DNA of 5,238 bases, from contig JAPPQG010000054.1 of the NCBI GenBank assembly GCA_028816945.1, positions 1-5,238 of the forward strand. The letters are read 5' to 3'. This document shows positions 1 through 5,238 of this stretch, in pieces. The translations under genes and the position numbers were made by a program. The DNA comes from Alphaproteobacteria bacterium (GTDB taxonomy: Bacteria > Pseudomonadota > Alphaproteobacteria > RS24). The notes under the pieces are model-generated. The model did not search any database. It was not told the origin of the DNA and saw nothing but the letters and a program-made list of their open reading frames with translations. Position 1 is the first letter of the stretch. Every line of letters begins with the position of its first letter.

Positions 1-1
1 T

Positions 2-709
2 ACAGCCCTTGCCCCTGCCCCGCGCATACAAAGACGCCTGAAAAGAAGTTTTAAGCATCAACAAAATTTGCAAACCACGCTTGAAACATTATCCCTAAAT
101 ACAAATGACAATCAGCCTAATTATTTGCAAGGAGTAGGCTTGCAGGATGCAAATTTGCAAAATGCAGATTTGGTGGGGACAAATTTTATTGGTGCATCTA
201 TAATGGGGGACCGCGATATGACAGAAATTCAGGCACGCATTAAGCAAAAACAAGAGGCAGAAAACGCACTATTAGAGCAAGCACAGATTGAGGCTATTAA
301 GGCTTATTCATCCATCGAGTGTCCGATTGAAAACATGACAAATGTTTTTGCAGATTTAGGGCTTGCTGTGTCAAAACAATTTAAGGCAGATGTGAGAACC
401 TTGCAGGCGCGCTTAATGATGATTGCCAAAGAGGCGGACATAAACCCGCAGGCGATTATCTTTTCCTCACAATATGGACGCAAACTTGCTTATTATACGG
501 GGCTTGCTTTTGAGATATATGCGACAAATCAAAGGACAAACACTGATAAGGGGACACGGCGGGCGATTGCTGGGGGCGGGCGATATGATGATTTAATAGA
601 TAGTTTGCAAACAGATAAAATGGCGCAGGATATTATATCCGCCCCCGCCATTGGCGCAGCCATAGCTGTCGAGCGTCTAGATGCGGCGCGGCCAAAAGCA
701 GAGCGTTAG
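2..709 (+). CDS. hisZ: HisZ, ATP phosphoribosyltransferase regulatory subunit (5' end missing)
   Basis: HisZ is a histidyl-tRNA synthetase-like protein without aminoacylation activity. It binds short-form HisG to make the active, histidine-sensitive first enzyme of histidine synthesis in the cytosol. The frame is open to the left edge, so the true start lies outside; the TTG at 68 is internal. Numbering residues from base 2, I see RRLKRSFKHQQNL at 11-23 (typical HisZ helix), GDRDMTEIQARI at 69-80 (usually GGRs.xEIa.R), YYTGLAFEIY at 164-173, AGGGRYDDLI at 190-199 (HisRS histidine-binding motif) and APAIGAAIAVERL at 214-226 (motif 3). The protein stops soon after motif 3, so there is no anticodon-binding domain, as expected for HisZ. 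Oddly, residues 42-67 are a run of pentapeptide-type repeats where relatives have a helical segment. It is followed 18 bases later by hisG. The identity rests on the class II synthetase motifs plus the hisG neighbour. Confidence 0.88.
   Translation, partial: TALAPAPRIQRRLKRSFKHQQNLQTTLETLSLNTNDNQPNYLQGVGLQDANLQNADLVGTNFIGASIMGDRDMTEIQARIKQKQEAENALLEQAQIEAIKAYSSIECPIENMTNVFADLGLAVSKQFKADVRTLQARLMMIAKEADINPQAIIFSSQYGRKLAYYTGLAFEIYATNQRTNTDKGTRRAIAGGGRYDDLIDSLQTDKMAQDIISAPAIGAAIAVERLDAARPKAER
125..202 (+). repeat. Pentapeptide-like repeat run embedded in hisZ
   Basis: Translated in the hisZ frame, the segment has a hydrophobic residue every fifth position (L, L, L, L, F, I), mostly preceded by a small residue and then N, D, S or G. 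The core is LQDANLQNADLVGTNF. This is the A(D/N)LXX signature of pentapeptide repeats that fold as a right-handed beta-helix. About six units are present, too few for a free-standing helix of many coils but enough for roughly one and a half coils. The following codons return to recognisable HisZ sequence. Whether it is an inserted or replaced segment or a chance convergence cannot be settled from this sequence alone. Confidence 0.6.
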
Positions 710-727
710 ACTTATAGGAGCGCATTT

Positions 728-1684
728 ATGACAAATCCACTTATGCTTGCTGTGCCGTCCAAAGGGCGATTAGAGGAAAACAGCGCGGCCTTGTTCCAAT
801 CTATCGGTCTGCCTTTGCGGCGCGGCGGCACACGCGGCTATGCGGGCAAAATGGCGCATATTGATAATGTTGAAATTGTCTATCTGCCGGCGGCTGAAAT
901 TGCCAAACGCTTACGAGACGGCAAACTACATTTTGGCGTCACGGGGGAGGATTTATTATATGAAAGCATAGCAGAGTTAGAAAACTATATTGTACCGCTT
1001 GCGCCTTTGGGCTTTGGCAAATGCGATATTGTTGTCGCTGTGTTAGACGGTTGGATAGATGTGACACACATGAAAGATTTAGCTGAAATTGCGGGTGATT
1101 TTCGCACAAAACATAATCGCCGCTTGCGGGTCGCAACAAAATATATGCGCTTGACACAGGATTTTTTCGCCAAGCATGACATGCTAGGCAATTACCAACT
1201 TGTTGAAGCATTTGGGGCGATTGAAGGCGCGCCTAGTTCTGGGGCAGCCGATATGATTGTCGATATCACTTCAAGTGGCGCAACATTAAAAGCCAATCAG
1301 TTGCGCGTGTTAGAAGATGGCGTGATTTTGCAAAGCCAAGCCACTCTTGCCGCATCCCTTACAGCCACATGGGACGACGACACATTACAAGCCGCAAAAC
1401 GCATTTTAACCATGCTAGAAGCCTATATGAATGCTGACAAACAACGCATTGTGCAATTTCTATCGCCTAAATCGCAAAATACAGACGCCTATAATTTAGG
1501 TGAAATCTATCAAGTGCCAAGTGATAAGTTGCAGGCTTTTGTGGAAACTATGCAAAATGAAACGGGGCAAAATGAAAAATATAAAAAAGCCATTGTCAGT
1601 AAGCCCGATTATATTTTTGCCGAACAAAGCGAAATGTTTGCGCGGCTTATGGAAAAACTAGAAAAGCAGGCAAAAGCACAATAA
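728..1684 (+). CDS. hisG: ATP phosphoribosyltransferase catalytic subunit HisG
   Basis: HisG joins ATP and PRPP to give phosphoribosyl-ATP, the first and committed step of histidine synthesis, and is inhibited by histidine. The 318-residue protein starts with the family's N-terminal signature PSKGRLEE (residues 10-17). LHFGVTGEDLL (67-77) forms part of the nucleotide site, and RRLRVATKY (131-139) follows. The PRPP loop is in GAIEGAPSSGAADMIVDITS (163-182), with SGATLKANQL after it. Residues from about 215 to the end form a C-terminal extension ending in SKPDYIFAEQSEMFARLMEKL, which matches the roughly 320-residue HisG of some alphaproteobacteria as I recall it. HisZ-dependent enzymes elsewhere are often only about 210-230 residues. 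The ATG at 728 is supported by a strong ribosome binding site, TAGGAG at 715-720. The gene lies 18 bases after hisZ, so the two are almost certainly cotranscribed. Confidence 0.95.
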   Translation: MTNPLMLAVPSKGRLEENSAALFQSIGLPLRRGGTRGYAGKMAHIDNVEIVYLPAAEIAKRLRDGKLHFGVTGEDLLYESIAELENYIVPLAPLGFGKCDIVVAVLDGWIDVTHMKDLAEIAGDFRTKHNRRLRVATKYMRLTQDFFAKHDMLGNYQLVEAFGAIEGAPSSGAADMIVDITSSGATLKANQLRVLEDGVILQSQATLAASLTATWDDDTLQAAKRILTMLEAYMNADKQRIVQFLSPKSQNTDAYNLGEIYQVPSDKLQAFVETMQNETGQNEKYKKAIVSKPDYIFAEQSEMFARLMEKLEKQAKAQ

Positions 1685-1695
1685 ATGCCAATTAT

Positions 1696-1735
1696 ATGAA
1701 TGGTCGGAGAATCCGCAGACTCTCCGACCATTTAT
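1696..1735 (+). terminator. Hairpin ending the hisZ-hisG transcript
   Basis: AATGGTCGGAGA at 1699-1710 and TCTCCGACCATT at 1721-1732 are perfect 12-bp reverse complements with a 10-base loop. The stem extends outward by a G-T wobble and two A-T pairs to 1696/1735. It starts 12 bases after the hisG stop, which is a typical terminator position. The 3' side has only TTTAT and no long T-run, so it may act as a weak intrinsic terminator, as a 3'-end stabilising structure, or as part of a dispersed repeat. Confidence 0.6.
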
Positions 1736-1736
1736 C

Positions 1737-1787
1737 CATCTATTCGGGCGCACCATCGCTTCGGCGGCAGGCTTTGCCGAATAGATG
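1737..1787. repeat. Long inverted repeat with internal hairpins
   Basis: CATCTATTCGG (1737-1747) and CCGAATAGATG (1777-1787) are perfect 11-bp reverse complements. The 29 bases between them can fold into two small hairpins: CGC-TTCG-GCG at 1757-1766 and CGGCA/TGCCG at 1765-1779. The second competes with the outer stem. CCGAATA recurs at 1789-1795, giving an alternative partner for the left arm. The structure is separated by one base from the hairpin before it. It looks like a palindromic intergenic repeat, but whether other copies exist in the genome cannot be seen here. Confidence 0.5.
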
Positions 1788-1929
1788 ACCGAATATATTG
1801 GATTTTACCTAATTAGGCTAGCAAGCCGCCCCGCGCAACCCCCTAATTCCTACATATTCCACTAGGTTGCGATTTTTTGCTTTAATTGCAAAAATTATCA
1901 ACAAACAGGGATTTTATTTCCCCCTACCC

Positions 1930-1960
1930 CTTGACAGTTGCCCTTTGACTCCCTATCTAG
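1930..1960 (+). promoter_or_regulatory. Heat-shock (RpoH-type) promoter for groES-groEL
   Basis: CTTGACA at 1930-1936 and CCTATCTAG at 1952-1960 fit the alphaproteobacterial sigma-32 pattern (CTTG, 17-18 bases, CYTATNT). The TTGACA and TATCTA hexamers are also 17 bases apart, so the housekeeping sigma factor could use the same site. The predicted transcript would start near 1966-1968 and carry a leader of about 170 bases before groES. The match and its position upstream of a chaperonin operon support the call; no experimental start site is known here. Confidence 0.65.
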
Positions 1961-1972
1961 CCCCTGTCATGC

Positions 1973-2017
1973 ATGTGGCATTTTAGCATATGGCATTTTG
2001 GCCTGTGGCATTTTGGC
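1973..2017 (+). repeat. Three 15-bp tandem repeats in the groES leader
   Basis: Three adjacent copies, ATGTGGCATTTTAGC (1973-1987), ATATGGCATTTTGGC (1988-2002) and CTGTGGCATTTTGGC (2003-2017), share the core TGGCATTTT. They start only a few bases after the predicted transcription start. Because the period is a multiple of three, they also encode a repeated WHF tripeptide from the ATG at 1973. They could instead be a tandem protein-binding site. The repeat itself is directly visible; its role is unknown. Confidence 0.75.
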
Positions 2018-2023
2018 AAATAA
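1973..2023 (+). other. Possible 16-codon leader peptide with Trp-His-Phe repeats
   Basis: From the ATG at 1973 the frame reads MWHFSIWHFGLWHFGK and then TAA at 2021-2023. WHF occurs three times in 16 residues. No Shine-Dalgarno sequence precedes it, and the predicted transcript start is only about 5-7 bases upstream, so translation would have to be nearly leaderless. An overlapping ATG at 1969 reads only MHVAF before a stop. The open frame may simply be a by-product of a tandem repeat whose length is divisible by three. I list it because short peptides rich in a few amino acids are the hallmark of translation-sensing leaders. Confidence 0.2.
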
Positions 2024-2101
2024 TTATTGCTAGCCATAGACTATGAGGGAAAGGCGAAAAGGCTGACATGTTGCATATATGGCAAATAACAAATGATTTA
2101 A

Positions 2102-2132
2102 CCTAGTCCCATTGAAACGGGCAAATAGGAGG
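2102..2132 (+). promoter_or_regulatory. groES ribosome binding site within a possible weak hairpin
   Basis: TAGGAGG at 2126-2132 is a near-ideal ribosome binding site, five bases before the groES ATG. Just upstream, CCTA (2102-2105) can pair with TAGG (2126-2129), with an inner CCC/GGG stem (2108-2110 with 2119-2121). In an alternative register CCT at 2102-2104 pairs with AGG at 2130-2132. A weak helix that hides the site is how RNA thermometers work, but this one is short and interrupted. The ribosome binding site itself is certain; the regulatory fold is speculative. Confidence 0.45.
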
Positions 2133-2137
2133 AATAA

Positions 2138-2425
2138 ATGGCTTTCCGTCCCTTACATGACCGAGTATTAGTGCGTCGCGTTAAAGAAGATAATAAAACC
2201 CCCGGCGGCATTATCATCCCCGATACAGCCAAAGAAAAGCCCTCTGAAGGCATTGTGGTTGCGACAGGTAGTGGCGCTCGTGCAGAAGATGGCACACTGA
2301 CACCGCTTGATGTCAAGCCCAAAGACAGGATTCTCTTTGGTAAATGGTCAGGCAGTGAAGTCACCATAAATGGCGAAGAACTACTGATTATGAAAGAATC
2401 CGACATTCTTGGTATTATTAAATAA
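2138..2425 (+). CDS. groES: Co-chaperonin GroES (10 kDa)
   Basis: GroES forms a seven-subunit lid on the GroEL cylinder and closes the folding chamber in the cytosol. The 95-residue length is standard. It begins with the family start [16 protein letters not shown] (residues 3-18). The mobile loop that contacts GroEL spans about 17-34, with the hydrophobic [13 protein letters not shown] stretch at 23-35. It ends with the conserved [14 protein letters not shown]. The ATG at 2138 follows a strong AGGAGG five bases upstream, and there is no competing start. The gene heads an operon with groEL 30 bases downstream and is probably controlled by the RpoH-type promoter at 1930-1960. Confidence 0.98.
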   Translation: MAFRPLHDRVLVRRVKEDNKTPGGIIIPDTAKEKPSEGIVVATGSGARAEDGTLTPLDVKPKDRILFGKWSGSEVTINGEELLIMKESDILGIIK

Positions 2426-2440
2426 CCCCCTATAAGATAG

Positions 2441-4105
<1,665 letters not shown>

Positions 4106-4162
4106 CCCCACGCCCCGCTTTTTGCAACGCCCTGCAACGAGTTGCACGCAAAAGCACCGAAC

Positions 4163-4183
4163 GAGTAAGCAATGAGTAAGCAA
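4163..4183 (+). repeat. Direct repeat of GAGTAAGCAA before the groEL terminator
   Basis: GAGTAAGCAA occurs at 4163-4172 and 4174-4183, separated by one T. The second copy runs into the A-rich left foot of the terminator stem. A few bases upstream TGCAACG occurs twice (4123-4129 TGCAACG and 4133-4139 TGCAACG), with GTTGCA at 4141-4146 as their inverse. No function is evident; this looks like a short slippage duplication in spacer DNA. Confidence 0.6.
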
Positions 4184-4221
4184 AGCCGCCTTCCGCCCAA
4201 ACGGAGGGCGGCCTTTTGCTT
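4178..4221 (+). terminator. Rho-independent terminator of groES-groEL
   Basis: GCCGCCTTCCG (4185-4195) pairs with CGGAGGGCGGC (4202-4212) over 11 bp with one T-G wobble, around the six-base loop CCCAAA. The stem is followed by CCTTTTGCTT. A-rich sequence on the left foot (AAGCAAA, 4178-4184) pairs with TTTTGCTT on the right with one bulge. The hairpin is therefore extended and could work in both directions, although no gene converges from the right. It lies about 80 bases after the groEL stop. Confidence 0.88.
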
Positions 4222-4267
4222 AAAAAGCGGGAAGTAAAGACAGAGGCTTAAAGAGAGAAAAGTTTTT

Positions 4268-5215
4268 ATGAGTGAAATGAAACTAAAACTAAAACGCTTG
4301 ATTGGGGCCTATTGGCTGGAGATTCTGCTTGGAGTATTTACCATTGCTATTACTGCGGTGGCAATATGCCAATGGGGTTGGCTGACGAAGGGAGAATATG
4401 GAAATGGGCATGCGATACGGACATTAGTTTTTGCTTATGGTGCAATAGGTGCATTTTATGCCTTAATTCTAAATGTAAGGCGGTTGAAAATGAACGAAGC
4501 GGGACTGTTCAGTGACAGGCTCGGGCGTGGCGTAGAAGCATTAGCAAATGAAAAAAAATTACATATCCGCGCCGCGGGTGTGCGTATATTAGAAAATTTA
4601 TATAAAACGGCAGAGTCTGCTAATCAAAAACTAATTCGTAACCTATTTCTCGATTTTATCTGTAATCAAACAGATATATATTACCTAGAAAAGGAAACAA
4701 AACCTAGACGATGGAAAGGGCGCGTAGATATTGAGATAGCTATCAAAATATTAGGTGAATTAGTATCAGCAGAAAATATACCACTCGAAGAAAAACAAAA
4801 GGAACTAGATATGATGAACCTCGACTTGCGTAACCTTGATTTATCAAGTGCAAAATTAGAAGGAGCAAATTTTGGGCAAGCAGGCTTACAAGCAGCGAGT
4901 TTTACGGTTGCAAAATTACAAAAAGCGCGGTTTTGGAGTGCAAAATTACAAGGGACATGGTTTGTAAATGCAGAATTACAAAAAGCGGATTTTGCAAGTG
5001 CAGAATTGGAAAAGGCAGATTTGACAGCAGCGGATTTAGAAAATGTCAAAAATCTCACACAGACACAATTAGATACAGCAATATATAGGAAAAATACCCC
5101 ACCTAAATTACCTGCTGAATTAACAATACCAGAAAACCGCGCTTATAAATGGGAAAAAGATGAAAACGGTAATATGTACCGTAGAATTATTTCAACTGGT
5201 GAATGGATTCGTTAA
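4268..5215 (+). CDS. Membrane-anchored pentapeptide-repeat protein of unknown function
   Basis: The 315-residue protein has two predicted membrane helices: about 16-36 (WLEILLGVFTIAITAVAICQ) and 49-70 (AIRTLVFAYGAIGAFYALIL). A soluble domain (about 75-180) follows, containing FSDRLGRGVEALANEKKLHI then RAAGVRILENL, a pattern I recall from other membrane pentapeptide proteins. Residues 185-259 are 15 pentapeptide repeats centred on L187, L192, L197, F202 and onward to L257, expected to form a right-handed beta-helix. The tail NLTQTQLDTA (262-271) with LPAEL resembles the usual end of such proteins; the last 25 residues are charged and unfamiliar. Positive residues before helix 1 (KLKLKR) and after helix 2 suggest both ends face the cytoplasm. 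The start ATG has AGAGAG about ten bases upstream. I see no clear promoter of its own after the groEL terminator. The gene is visibly more AT-rich than groEL. Its function is unknown. Confidence 0.9.
   Translation: MSEMKLKLKRLIGAYWLEILLGVFTIAITAVAICQWGWLTKGEYGNGHAIRTLVFAYGAIGAFYALILNVRRLKMNEAGLFSDRLGRGVEALANEKKLHIRAAGVRILENLYKTAESANQKLIRNLFLDFICNQTDIYYLEKETKPRRWKGRVDIEIAIKILGELVSAENIPLEEKQKELDMMNLDLRNLDLSSAKLEGANFGQAGLQAASFTVAKLQKARFWSAKLQGTWFVNAELQKADFASAELEKADLTAADLENVKNLTQTQLDTAIYRKNTPPKLPAELTIPENRAYKWEKDENGNMYRRIISTGEWIR
4850..5047 (+). repeat. 30-bp tandem repeats coding for the pentapeptide helix
   Basis: Six full 30-bp units start at 4850, 4880, 4910, 4940, 4970 and 5000, followed by a partial unit from 5030. 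Most begin GCAAAATTA, GCAGAATT or similar. Each encodes two pentapeptides, with the central residue alternating leucine and phenylalanine until the last unit, where it becomes leucine twice. The repeated DNA implies growth by tandem duplication of a ten-residue unit. It is entirely within the membrane pentapeptide-repeat gene. Confidence 0.85.
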
Positions 5216-5238
5216 TCATTTTTCAAACTCCCCTTTTG

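Larger units (their letters stand above)
1685..2137. other. Gene-free region between hisG and groES
   Basis: No convincing protein gene of normal size lies here on either strand. From left to right it holds a 12-bp perfect hairpin (1699-1732), a long inverted repeat (1737-1787), a 10-bp palindrome CCTAATTAGG (1808-1817), a weaker stem TTTTTGC/GCAAAAA (1874-1894), a heat-shock-type promoter (1930-1960), three 15-bp tandem repeats (1973-2017), and an untranslated leader ending in the groES ribosome binding site. I found no tRNA and no CIRCE operator. Confidence 0.8.

Noticed and set aside
68..70. TTG at 68 as the start of a separate small protein
   Set aside because: The frame is open to the window edge, and the residues upstream (RRLKRSFKHQ) fit HisZ, so the start lies to the left. 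No ribosome binding site precedes this TTG.
1867..1898. A housekeeping promoter (TTGCGA and an AT-rich -10)
   Set aside because: The only -10-like sequence is poor or at about 20 bases spacing, and a much better promoter lies at 1930-1960.
1685..2137. CIRCE (HrcA operator) upstream of groES
   Set aside because: I looked for the TTAGCACTC / GAGTGCTAA arms on both strands and found neither.
4222..4267. A dedicated promoter for the membrane pentapeptide-repeat gene
   Set aside because: No credible -35/-10 pair is visible between the terminator and the start codon. The gene may use readthrough or a promoter I cannot recognise.
4850..5047. Regularly spaced repeats that might suggest a CRISPR array
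   Set aside because: The 30-bp units are contiguous, with no spacers, and encode pentapeptides in a continuous reading frame.
4681..5058. Minus-strand frame with repeated Ser-Ala-Phe residues
   Set aside because: It is the antisense of the 30-bp pentapeptide-coding repeats and inherits their periodicity.

Overview
The window reads as chromosomal DNA from an alphaproteobacterium of moderate to low GC. The pointers are a hisZ-hisG pair whose HisG is about 320 residues (a form I recall from Caulobacter-like alphaproteobacteria), a groES-groEL pair of alphaproteobacterial type, and a promoter in front of groES that resembles the alphaproteobacterial sigma-32 (RpoH) pattern. I cannot name the genus. 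All four complete genes and the one partial gene lie on the + strand.

Layout: (1) 2-709, the 3' two thirds of hisZ, whose reading frame is open to the left edge. It contains an unexpected run of about six pentapeptide-type repeats (125-202). (2) 728-1684, hisG, 18 bases downstream and clearly in the same operon. (3) 1685-2137, a 453-base gene-free region. It holds a strong hairpin that probably ends the his operon, a second long inverted repeat abutting it, a small palindrome, an RpoH-like heat-shock promoter, and a roughly 170-base groES leader. The leader contains three 15-bp tandem repeats that can be read as a tiny Trp-His-Phe repeat peptide. (4) 2138-2425 groES and 2456-4105 groEL, a standard chaperonin operon, closed by a rho-independent terminator at 4185-4217. 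(5) 4268-5215, an AT-rich gene for a two-helix membrane protein with a cytoplasmic domain and a right-handed pentapeptide-repeat helix built from 30-bp tandem DNA repeats.

Function: HisZ and HisG together form the ATP phosphoribosyltransferase that commits PRPP and ATP to histidine synthesis. GroES and GroEL form the folding chamber, probably induced by heat through RpoH; no CIRCE/HrcA operator is visible. The last gene has no assigned function.

The points most worth a second look are the pentapeptide segment inside hisZ, the repeated Trp-His-Phe mini-ORF just after the predicted groES transcription start, and the paired inverted repeats between hisG and groES. Nothing here demonstrates a wholly new multi-gene system.
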